From Virgibacillus doumboii (lineage in GTDB: Bacteria > Bacillota > Bacilli > Bacillales > Amphibacillaceae): a stretch of 64,000 nucleotides of DNA. How positions within the stretch are numbered: the first letter of the stretch is position 1; each line of letters starts with the position of its first letter. Below the pieces are notes generated by a model. That model had not been told where the DNA came from. It searched no databases and saw only the letters and a list, made by a program, of their open reading frames with translations. The stretch is from NCBI RefSeq assembly GCF_902806455.1, contig NZ_CADCWQ010000001.1, positions 3,038,001 to 3,102,000 of the forward strand, read 5' to 3'. Positions 56,432-64,000 of the stretch are shown one piece after another. The position numbers were made by a program, and so were the translations under genes.

Positions 56432-58183
56432 CTATCGCATGGTTGCTGGGAAGAGGACTTCGCGTTTCTTTACGTCCAAAATGCCTTGCTGTGTAATGCG
56501 GATGTAAGGCAAGTGGGTTGCTGATAAAAATAATATTGTATAAACCGGATCGGAAAAATGATAGCCATAGTATTGCAGCAGTTCTCTTAATTGTTTTTCT
56601 TTTTCAATCAACTCGGTCATGGTTCCGGCAAACATACTGCCACCAAGTTTCAATGGTAATTCAAAGATAATTTCTCCTTGATGGGCGAGTACAATCCCGC
56701 CGCCCAGTTCCTTCATTCGTTCCCAGGCCAACAACATATCTGACTTGCTTTTACCGATAAACACAATGTCACCGGTAGTGGAATAAGAACTTACCAGCGC
56801 ACCCAACTGATTGGTAAAGCCTTTAATTGCTGTATTGACGCGCCATTTTCCTTTGCGGTCAACCAGTAAAAGAAATGCATCATCTCGTGTCTTCGGAATT
56901 ACATCAAGCGTTACATCGGTTTCAATGGGATACGGTTTAATGATGACATCATTTACCATATGCAAACCGATTGGGACGGAAAACTGCATATCATCCATGG
57001 TCAGATCCCAATCAAATGTAAGGGGATCCAGCCCATATTTTTCCCAGTTAATCGAACATGATCTTTTTTGTTCCTCATGTGCTTTTACAATCCATTTTCC
57101 TTTTGCCAAAACACTGACAGGGTGCGGATTTTCTTTTTCCTCTAAAATATTAATATTTGCGATTCTGCCCGGTGCAATACACCCGAGCTCTTCAATAAGT
57201 CCATAATGTCTGGCAACATTATGTGATGCCATTCGGTAGGCATACTCAATCGGAATACCCTTATCAATAGCAATTTCAATACAGACGTTCATTAATCCAT
57301 CTTCGTAAAATGCAGGTGTTGCTCCGTCAGTTGTCATTGTAATATTTTCATAGGTTTTAATGTTCTTCGTCTTCAATTCTTCCAGTAACTTTGGCAGATC
57401 CGGTCGAATGGAAGAATAGCGCAAGCCAACCTGATAGCCAAGCTGCAGCCGTTTGACTACTTCGTCGCCTGTCATTGCTTCATGGTCTGCAGACACGCCC
57501 AATAATTTCATTTTCGTTAAGGTTTTCTCGGATGCTCCCGGAAAGTGTCCTTCGATCGGTTTCCCGCGACGTTTTGCTTCCTGAATCCAATACAGCAATC
57601 GCTCATCGCCGGCAAGCAAATTCGGCCATGAGGTTAACTCCCCGCCCTGAACAACAGATTGATGTTCAAGCCATGATAAAACCTGACTTGTATTGAAAAT
57701 TTCACCTTCATCCTGTAATGCTGTCTGCGAGTCAAACCTTGCCCACCAGTACATCGAAACTGGCAAACTATTAAACTCCTCCAGCAAGGAAAACGCTTTC
57801 TTTTCATCCAATAAAAAATTCCACATTAAGTTATCGTTTATTAATGTAGTAGTTCCATATTTTGCAGCATGATGAGCAAGTTCTGCAGGGTTATATAATT
57901 GGAATGGATGCGCATGCGGTTCCATGTATCCAGGCACAAGATATAATCCTTCACAATCCACCACTTCAGTTTCCTGACTGTTTCCTGGAAGACGATCACC
58001 AACATAAACGATGCGATCATTTAAAATCCAGATATTTGCACGCAGCCATTGATTTGTATACGTATTTAAATACATTCCATTTTTCAAAAGAATGTCCGGA
58101 GCTACTGTGCCATCTACGGCAGCAACGTGTTCCCTTATTTCACGATTTCTCCAATAGTATCCATTTTCCAGCATATCAACCAA
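56432..58183 (-). CDS. yerA: YerA-type adenine deaminase-like amidohydrolase
   Basis: A 583-residue amidohydrolase: VPGYMEPHAHPFQLYNPAEL (metal-binding HxH), HFPGASEKTLTKMKLLGVSA then DHEA, and EELGCIAPGRIANINILEE. The C-terminal AdeC half is present (GGIVLAHQGEIIFELPLKLG). It resembles adenine deaminase but B. subtilis YerA is only a paralogue, so activity is uncertain. It sits next to the pur operon. The start could be TTG 58183 or ATG 58174; the site GGAG fits both poorly. Confidence 0.88.
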   Translation of the reverse strand: MVDMLENGYYWRNREIREHVAAVDGTVAPDILLKNGMYLNTYTNQWLRANIWILNDRIVYVGDRLPGNSQETEVVDCEGLYLVPGYMEPHAHPFQLYNPAELAHHAAKYGTTTLINDNLMWNFLLDEKKAFSLLEEFNSLPVSMYWWARFDSQTALQDEGEIFNTSQVLSWLEHQSVVQGGELTSWPNLLAGDERLLYWIQEAKRRGKPIEGHFPGASEKTLTKMKLLGVSADHEAMTGDEVVKRLQLGYQVGLRYSSIRPDLPKLLEELKTKNIKTYENITMTTDGATPAFYEDGLMNVCIEIAIDKGIPIEYAYRMASHNVARHYGLIEELGCIAPGRIANINILEEKENPHPVSVLAKGKWIVKAHEEQKRSCSINWEKYGLDPLTFDWDLTMDDMQFSVPIGLHMVNDVIIKPYPIETDVTLDVIPKTRDDAFLLLVDRKGKWRVNTAIKGFTNQLGALVSSYSTTGDIVFIGKSKSDMLLAWERMKELGGGIVLAHQGEIIFELPLKLGGSMFAGTMTELIEKEKQLRELLQYYGYHFSDPVYTILFLSATHLPYIRITQQGILDVKKREVLFPATMR

Positions 58184-58263
58184 CGCTCCAATAAGTGATT
58201 TTTTCTATCGTAACATATTTTCGCTTTCGTACTGTAACGTTTTTATGAATTAAAGTGAAAATT

Positions 58264-58550
58264 TTGTGACCGGGGTACATTCGATCTAAATGTAGGTGCT
58301 TTCTCGGGTTTTTAGGCGAACAAATTGTGAACTTTGGCAAAGTAATTGTGAACTTTGAGCAACCTAATTGTGAACTTAAGCGAATTCTTTGTGAACTTTG
58401 GCATTTTCGCACCCAGACCGTTCGTTTGAGGGTTTCCTGTGCAACTGAAATGTGAACTAAGAGAGAAATTTGTGAACTTGAGCGGATTTTCTGTGAACTT
58501 AAGCCAAGTTTGTGAACACTTAAGCGGTTTCTGTGACAACTTAAGCCGAA
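58264..58550. repeat. Intergenic repeat array C (about ten units)
   Basis: TGTGAAC or close variants start at 58326, 58347, 58369, 58390, then 58438 (variant), 58451, 58471, 58492, 58511 and 58532. Spacings are mostly 19-22 bp. Units read TGTGAACTTTGGC or TGTGAACTTAAGC. It shares a 32-bp block with array B. Between the purD terminator and yerA. The rest of 58184-58608 holds no gene. Confidence 0.85.
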
Positions 58551-58572
58551 TCGCATTTTTTTAAAATAACAA

Positions 58573-58600
58573 GCCTGAGAACGGCCGGATCTTCTCAGGC
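58573..58600 (-). terminator. Terminator of the pur operon
   Basis: GCCTGAGAA pairs with TTCTCAGGC across 10 bases, then TTGTTATTTT on the minus strand. 9 bases after the purD stop. Confidence 0.88.
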
Positions 58601-58608
58601 TCACACAG

Positions 58609-59856
58609 TTATTTTTTTCCGATATCAGTCCGGTAAAAGAACTCACTTGATTCGGAATAGCTGTTTAAACACTGATAAGATAGCTCTGCAGCTTTTTCCA
58701 GCGTTGTTCCTTTAGCACCTGCCAGCAAGACTCTGCCACCATCGGATACCAGCCCTGTTTCGGATTGCTTTGTACCCGCATGAACAACAAACCCTTCAGC
58801 CAACGAATCCAAATTCTTCAATGGAATCCCTTTATTATATGATGCAGGATACCCTTTTGATGCCAAAACCACCCCTGCACAGCAATTATTTTCCCACTCG
58901 AGATGGGGGTCTCTCTCCTCTATCACATCGGTAATGACCTGCAGCAAGTCATTGCGCAACAGAGGTAAAACAACCTGTGTTTCCGGATCCCCAAAGCGGA
59001 CATTAAATTCAATGACTTTTGGACCATCCATTGTCATAATTAACCCTGCATAAAGGATTCCGGTGAATGGCCGTTCTTCTGCAACCAGGCTATCAGCTGT
59101 TTTTTGTAAAATGTTCTCTGTGGCAAAAGAAAGATGTTCAGCTGTGATATCTTCTGCCGGAGCATATGCACCCATGCCTCCTGTGTTCGGACCTTCATCA
59201 TTATCATAAGCACGTTTATGATCTCTCGCCGGCACCATCGGATAAACATTATTTTCATGAACAAATGCCATCAATGAAAATTCCATACCCTGTAAAAATT
59301 CCTCGATCACAATGGTTGCGCCTGCTTCGGCAAACGACTTCGCAACAAGCATATCATCAACTGCCTGGTGTGCCTGTTCAATCGTCTCCGCCACGACAAC
59401 GCCCTTCCCAGCAGCAAGTCCGTCCGCTTTTACAACGATCGGTGCACCTTTTTCATTAATATATTCTTTTGCCGCATCAGCATTCGTAAAACTGGCATAG
59501 TCCGCGGTAGGGATGCCATGTTTCAGCATAAATTCTTTGGCAAACCGTTTGCTTCCCTCCAGTAATGCAGCCTCTTTCGTCGGGGCAAAAACAGCCAGAT
59601 TTTCTTCGCGAAACCTGTTTGCAATCCCTGCAAGCAGCGGGTTTTCCGGGCCAACGATGGTTAGGTCAATTTTATACACTTTAGCAAAATCCACCAGACC
59701 ATCGATATCCATTTCATCGATACGTACACACGTTGCTTGCTCAGCAATTCCGCCATTTCCCGGTGCCGCAAAGATTTGATTGACTCTATCACTCTCTGCC
59801 AGTTTCATAACTATACTATGTTCACGCCCACCACGACCGACAACTAATATATTCAT
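58609..59856 (-). CDS. purD: Phosphoribosylamine-glycine ligase
   Basis: A 415-residue GARS enzyme with the ATP-grasp fold: NILVVGRGGREHSI, GIPTADYASF, PIVVKADGLAAGKGVVVA and EFNVRFGDPETQVVLPLL. It adds glycine to phosphoribosylamine in purine synthesis. Last gene of the purine operon, 20 bases after purH. Confidence 0.96.
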   Translation of the reverse strand: MNILVVGRGGREHSIVMKLAESDRVNQIFAAPGNGGIAEQATCVRIDEMDIDGLVDFAKVYKIDLTIVGPENPLLAGIANRFREENLAVFAPTKEAALLEGSKRFAKEFMLKHGIPTADYASFTNADAAKEYINEKGAPIVVKADGLAAGKGVVVAETIEQAHQAVDDMLVAKSFAEAGATIVIEEFLQGMEFSLMAFVHENNVYPMVPARDHKRAYDNDEGPNTGGMGAYAPAEDITAEHLSFATENILQKTADSLVAEERPFTGILYAGLIMTMDGPKVIEFNVRFGDPETQVVLPLLRNDLLQVITDVIEERDPHLEWENNCCAGVVLASKGYPASYNKGIPLKNLDSLAEGFVVHAGTKQSETGLVSDGGRVLLAGAKGTTLEKAAELSYQCLNSYSESSEFFYRTDIGKK

Positions 59857-59877
59857 AGAAAAACACCTTTCCTGTTT

Positions 59878-61401
59878 TTAATGTTTAAAATGCCGCATTC
59901 CTGTAAATACCATGGCAATCCCGTGCTCGTTGCACATATCAATAGAATCCTGATCACGCTTGGAACCACCCGGCTGAATGATTGCTTTTACACCTGCTTT
60001 TGCTGCTACTTCCACGGTATCTGGCATTGGAAAAAATGCATCTGAAGCAAGTACGGTTCCCTCAGCCTTCTCTCCTGCCTGCTTAATGGCAATGTTCGCT
60101 GCACCCACACGATTCATCTGGCCTGCACCGACACCGACCGTTTGCTTGTTGCTGGCAAGTACGATCGCATTTGATTTCACATGCTTGACAGCCTTCCAGG
60201 AAAATAACAGATCCTCGATTTGTTCATTGGTAGGTTTCTTTTCAGTCGGATACGTCAGTTGTTCCTTTTTCAGGTCGGCCGCATCGTTGCTTTGAATGAG
60301 CACCCCGCCTTTGACTGTTGTGAGTTTATGATAGTTTGATTGATTGTTGTCCATCCGCAATGTAAGAAGACGAATGTTTTTCTTTTTCGTTAAAATCGTT
60401 AACGCTTCCTCCGTAAATGAAGGGGAAATGATAATTTCCAAAAATATGCCGCTCAATTTTTTTGCCAGGTCAGCGTCAATTTCCCGGTTACATGCTACAA
60501 TACCGCCAAAAATTGATACTGAGTCTCCCTCATATGCTTTGTCGAATGCACGATTGATTGTTTCAGCAACGCCGATTCCGCATGGATTCATATGCTTTAC
60601 TGCTACAGTGCTTGGATCGCTGTATTCCGCGATAATCTCCAGTGCAGCATTTGCGTCCTGAATATTATTGTAGGAAAGTTCTTTGCCGTGTAATTGTGTT
60701 GCTGATGCAAGACTCATCGATGTGTTTATCGGATTCTTGTAAAATGCCGCCTGCTGGTGCGGGTTCTCCCCATAGCGAAGTGTCTGCACTTTTTCATAGG
60801 TAACAGTATGATTTTTCGGGAAAGGTTCATCGGTAAAATAATCGGCAATCAACGCATCGTAATGGGCTGTGTGACGGAACACCTTGGCAGCCAGCTGTTT
60901 ACGTTGAGCTTTGTCCATTTTCCCTTCAGTTAGGCCGGTGATCACATCATCATAATCAGCCGGGTCCACCACTACGGTTACATCGCCAAAGTTCTTGGCA
61001 GCCGCACGCAGCATTGTCGGACCACCGATATCAATATTTTCAATGATTTCTTCTTCGGTAACGTTTATTTGATCAAGCGTTTGTTTGAATGGATAAAGAT
61101 TCACAACGACCATGTCTATCGGAAGGATATTATGTTCCTGAAGTTGTGCTTGATGGCTGGAATGATCACGCTTAGCCAGTAACCCTCCATGAATGGAAGG
61201 ATGCAGTGTCTTAACACGTCCATCAAGGATTTCCGGCGATTCCGTAACCTGTTCTACAGCAATCGCTTCGACGCCTGCCTCTACCAATGCCTTTAGCGTG
61301 CCACCCGTGGAAATTATGTCGTAATCAAGTTCTGTGAGTTTTTTTGCGAATTCAGTAATATTGGATTTATCGGATACACTGATAAGTGCTCGTTTTTTCA
61401 T
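59878..61401 (-). CDS. purH: Bifunctional AICAR transformylase / IMP cyclohydrolase
   Basis: A 507-residue PurH. The N-terminal cyclohydrolase part has ALISVSDKSNITEFAKKL and GRVKTLHPSIHGGLLA; the transformylase part has AVKHMNPCGIGVAETI and NAIVLASNKQTVGVGAGQMN. It performs the last two steps to IMP. In contrast to the usual tight pur operons, 231 bp with a repeat array separate it from purN. Confidence 0.96.
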   Translation of the reverse strand: MKKRALISVSDKSNITEFAKKLTELDYDIISTGGTLKALVEAGVEAIAVEQVTESPEILDGRVKTLHPSIHGGLLAKRDHSSHQAQLQEHNILPIDMVVVNLYPFKQTLDQINVTEEEIIENIDIGGPTMLRAAAKNFGDVTVVVDPADYDDVITGLTEGKMDKAQRKQLAAKVFRHTAHYDALIADYFTDEPFPKNHTVTYEKVQTLRYGENPHQQAAFYKNPINTSMSLASATQLHGKELSYNNIQDANAALEIIAEYSDPSTVAVKHMNPCGIGVAETINRAFDKAYEGDSVSIFGGIVACNREIDADLAKKLSGIFLEIIISPSFTEEALTILTKKKNIRLLTLRMDNNQSNYHKLTTVKGGVLIQSNDAADLKKEQLTYPTEKKPTNEQIEDLLFSWKAVKHVKSNAIVLASNKQTVGVGAGQMNRVGAANIAIKQAGEKAEGTVLASDAFFPMPDTVEVAAKAGVKAIIQPGGSKRDQDSIDMCNEHGIAMVFTGMRHFKH

Positions 61402-61480
61402 AAAAAAACACCTCGCTATAGTTGGATATGTTATGAAGATTGTTTATTGCTTGATTCACTTGGATAATTGCGTGTTGTTG

Positions 61481-61627
61481 TTGCGCGTTTTGAGTGACCC
61501 GTTGCGCGACTTTGAACTGTTTTCGCGCGGATTTGTGCTGTTGTTGCGCGACTTCGGGCTGTCCTCGCACGACTTCTGGTTGTTCCCGCGCGACATTGGA
61601 CTGTTCTTGCGCGACTTTCGGTAAAAT
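61481..61627. repeat. Intergenic repeat array D (seven units, exact 21-bp period)
   Basis: Units start at 61481, 61502, 61523, 61544, 61565, 61586 and 61607, exactly 21 bp apart. Consensus TTGCGCGACTT plus 10 variable bases rich in CTGTT. Head variants are TCGCGCG, TCGCACG and CCGCGCG. It fills most of the gap between purN and purH within the operon. GC-rich compared with the surroundings. Confidence 0.9.
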
Positions 61628-61632
61628 TACCG

Positions 61633-62196
61633 CTATTCCCTTAATAGATGGTTAATCGTATCGGGGTAAAGCTTGTGTTCAACTTCCTGGATCCGCGTTT
61701 TCAAGGTTTGTTCTGTATCATCAGCGTATACAGTTACGGATTCCTGCGAGATAATTGGTCCGGTATCGATGCCTTCGTCAATAAAATGTACGGTCACACC
61801 GGTTACCTCAACTCCCGCATGAAAGACCTGATTGATTGCGTCTTTTCCTGGAAAGGCAGGAAGCAATGAAGGATGAATGTTTACAATCCGTTCGGTGTAC
61901 GCGTCAAGTAATGTCCTGCCCACAATCCGCATATATCCCGCCAGGAAAATCCACTCCACTTCGGCATCCCGAAGTCTGGAAATAAGCATCGTCTCGTATT
62001 CTTTCTTGGAGGCGTACTCTTTTGGGTCAAATTCCAGCACAGGGACACCAAACTTCACTGCCTTATCAATCACACTGGCACCGGTCTTGTCACAAACAAG
62101 CAATACTACATCACATAGAAGGTCATCCCGCTCCATCATTGCCTCAAAATTGCTGCCGGTTCCTGATGCGAATACAGCGGCCTTTATTTTTTTCAT
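61633..62196 (-). CDS. purN: Phosphoribosylglycinamide formyltransferase
   Basis: A 187-residue GAR transformylase: [15 protein letters not shown], the catalytic [16 protein letters not shown] and [15 protein letters not shown]. It formylates GAR with 10-formyl-tetrahydrofolate. It overlaps purM by 4 bp (ATGA). Confidence 0.95.
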   Translation of the reverse strand: MKKIKAAVFASGTGSNFEAMMERDDLLCDVVLLVCDKTGASVIDKAVKFGVPVLEFDPKEYASKKEYETMLISRLRDAEVEWIFLAGYMRIVGRTLLDAYTERIVNIHPSLLPAFPGKDAINQVFHAGVEVTGVTVHFIDEGIDTGPIISQESVTVYADDTEQTLKTRIQEVEHKLYPDTINHLLRE

Positions 62197-63212
62197 GATG
62201 TGAAATACACTCCTTCGCCGGCAGTTATTTCACCGATTACTGTTGCTGTTTCGCCTGCTTCGCGCAGACTATCCAGTGCAGCGTCCGCATCTTTAGCCGA
62301 CACCACAATTGCCATACCGATTCCCATGTTAAATACGCCGTACATTTCGTCCTCAGAAATCCCTCCGAGCTCCTGCAAAAACGGAAATATTGCTGGTACT
62401 TCCCAGCTGTTCCGGTTCACCTGGACACCAAGGCCATCAGGAAGCATCCGTGGCAGATTTTCGTAAAAACCCCCGCCGGTTATGTGGGAAATGCCTTTAA
62501 CCTCCACCTGGTCCATAACCGCTGAAACAGATTTTGCGTAAATCCGGGTTGGTGTCAAAAGAACGTCACCAAGCGGTTTATCAAGTCCATCGTAGGTCTC
62601 CATAAAATCAAGCCCCTTAACAAGCTTTCGAACCAACGAATATCCGTTAGAATGGATTCCGCTTGAAGCGAGACCAATCACCACATCGCCAGGTGCAATC
62701 TGATTTCCGGTAATGAGTTTCGACTTTTCAGCAATACCAACCGTAAATCCGGCCAGGTCATATTCTTCCTCACCGTACATCCCCGGCATTTCAGCTGTTT
62801 CGCCGCCGATCAGAGCAGCACCCGCCTCCACACAACCATCGGAAATGCCGGTGACAATCCGTTCAATCATTTCGGGGTTATTTTTCCCGCAGGCAATATA
62901 GTCCAGAAAAAATAACGGACGGGCACCCTGCGCGACAATGTCATTGACGCACATAGCCACAAGATCGACTCCCACGGTATCATGCTTTTGCAGTTCGAAG
63001 GCGAGCTTCAACTTGGTCCCCACACCATCGGTTCCCGAAACCATTACCGGTTCTTGATAGTTAAATGAAGTCAGTTCAAATAGTCCTGCAAACGCGCCGA
63101 CACCACCAAGCACTTCAGGCCGGGCCGTCCGCGCGATATGCTTCTTCATTCGTTCAACGGCCTCATAGCCTTTTTCCACATCGACTCCTGCCGTTTTATA
63201 TACATCCGACAT
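62193..63212 (-). CDS. purM: Phosphoribosylformylglycinamidine cyclo-ligase
   Basis: A 339-residue AIR synthetase: [49 protein letters not shown] and [17 protein letters not shown]. It closes the imidazole ring. 12 bases after purF. Confidence 0.96.
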   Translation of the reverse strand: MSDVYKTAGVDVEKGYEAVERMKKHIARTARPEVLGGVGAFAGLFELTSFNYQEPVMVSGTDGVGTKLKLAFELQKHDTVGVDLVAMCVNDIVAQGARPLFFLDYIACGKNNPEMIERIVTGISDGCVEAGAALIGGETAEMPGMYGEEEYDLAGFTVGIAEKSKLITGNQIAPGDVVIGLASSGIHSNGYSLVRKLVKGLDFMETYDGLDKPLGDVLLTPTRIYAKSVSAVMDQVEVKGISHITGGGFYENLPRMLPDGLGVQVNRNSWEVPAIFPFLQELGGISEDEMYGVFNMGIGMAIVVSAKDADAALDSLREAGETATVIGEITAGEGVYFTS

Positions 63213-63224
63213 TCCAGCCGCCCC

Positions 63225-64000
63225 CTAACATTTCGTATACATCATTTCCGTTTGCCCGTCTTTTTTTACCGGATATTTTCCGGTCATACAGGCTGTGCAG
63301 ATTCCCTGATGGATTGTTTTATTTTTAATAACTGCCCGTTCCAATCCTTTCTCGGACAAATATGCAATACTGTCAGCGCCGATAATCTCACAGATCTCAT
63401 CAAGGGTATTATTTGCTGCAATCAGTTCATCCCGTGTTGACATATCAATCCCGTAATAGCAGGGATTCTGAATGGATGGAGATGCAATCCGAACATGGAC
63501 TTCTTTTGCTCCTGCACTTTTCAGCATTTGGACGATTCGTTTGCTTGTTGTTCCGCGAACGATTGAATCATCAATCATAACAACTCTTTTGCCCTCGACA
63601 ATTCCTCGTACCGGTGCAAGTTTCAACTTCACACCCTGTTCGCGCAGTTCCTGGGAAGGCTGGATAAACGTTCTTCCGACATAACGGTTTTTGATAATCC
63701 CCATTTCATAAGGAAGGCCGCTCATCTCGGCATAGCCAATTGCTGCTGAAATGCTGGAATCAGGAACCCCGATAACAATATCCGCTTCCGGTGCCGGTGA
63801 TTCTTTTGCCAGTTCGACTCCCATTCGCTTCCGTGACGCATGGATGTTCACCTCATTCACATCACTGTCAGGCCGTGATAAATAAACATATTCCATCGCA
63901 CACATTTTTCGCTGTTCGCGCATTGCGAAGCGTGTTGACTTGATTCCTTCATCACTGATCGTCACCAGTTCACCGGGCAGAACTTCACGTTCGAATGTTG
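63225..64000 (-). CDS. purF: Amidophosphoribosyltransferase, partial (cut by right edge)
   Basis: The C-terminal 258 codons of PurF; the frame runs off the edge. The PRPP-binding motif [17 protein letters not shown] and the iron-sulfur cysteines ([20 protein letters not shown]) are present, as in B. subtilis-type PurF. It starts purine synthesis from PRPP and glutamine. N-terminal glutaminase half is outside the window. Confidence 0.94.
   Translation of the reverse strand, partial: TFEREVLPGELVTISDEGIKSTRFAMREQRKMCAMEYVYLSRPDSDVNEVNIHASRKRMGVELAKESPAPEADIVIGVPDSSISAAIGYAEMSGLPYEMGIIKNRYVGRTFIQPSQELREQGVKLKLAPVRGIVEGKRVVMIDDSIVRGTTSKRIVQMLKSAGAKEVHVRIASPSIQNPCYYGIDMSTRDELIAANNTLDEICEIIGADSIAYLSEKGLERAVIKNKTIHQGICTACMTGKYPVKKDGQTEMMYTKC

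Noticed and set aside
61334..61624. Plus-strand ORF across array D with repeated RDF motifs
   Set aside because: Product of the tandem repeat read in frame; it overlaps the start of purH on the other strand and has no ribosome site.

Overview
The window comes from a low-GC Gram-positive bacterium of the Bacillaceae, most like the Virgibacillus/Oceanobacillus/Lentibacillus group. This rests on protein similarity recognised by eye and on gene order. From about 31 kb to the right edge the genes follow the Bacillus subtilis purF-purM-purN-purH-purD / yerA-yerB-yerC / pcrB-pcrA-ligA-camS / putP(opuE) / gatC-gatA-gatB / dgkB / rlmCD backbone. Almost every gene is on the minus strand, so transcription runs from high to low coordinates.

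Layout: 1-1720 is an ABC permease (cut by the left edge) with its ATPase. 1883-3272 is an ECF sigma/anti-sigma pair. 3476-6477 is an MMPL transporter divergent from a TetR regulator. 6641-7486 is a secreted protein with FG-GAP-like repeats. 7844-20215 is one tight eight-gene operon: large envelope protein, ABC ATPase, ABC-2 permease, coiled-coil membrane protein with a Ser-Gly tract, MoxR ATPase, DUF58 protein and two VWA proteins. 20397-25538 holds an SDR-like protein, a small membrane protein, a PadR/DUF1700/DUF4097 envelope module, a 3-methyladenine glycosylase, a HAD phosphatase and an isochorismatase-fold hydrolase preceded by a possible leader-peptide attenuator. 25738-28367 is a run of six small uncharacterised membrane or exported proteins. 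28742-30627 has a membrane-anchored thermonuclease and a DUF1360 protein. 29.9-33.7 kb is a decayed stretch with gene remnants, a tRNA-dihydrouridine synthase and an acetyltransferase.

The rest is core genome: rlmCD, dgkB, gatBAC, proline uptake and oxidation (putP, P5C dehydrogenase), camS, ligA, pcrA, pcrB, a TrpX-type ABC importer, yerC, yerB, a YerA-type deaminase and purD-H-N-M-F (purF cut by the right edge). An HTH+TPR peptide receptor (RNPP family, NprR-sized) followed 14 bp later by a 45-residue exported pre-peptide lies between the two proline genes and looks like a complete cell-cell signalling cassette.

The most unusual non-coding signal is a family of short intergenic tandem repeats with a period of about 21 bp at four places (39.66, 51.59, 58.33 and 61.48 kb). 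One of them lies inside the pur operon between purN and purH. No tRNA, rRNA, insertion sequence or CRISPR array was seen.
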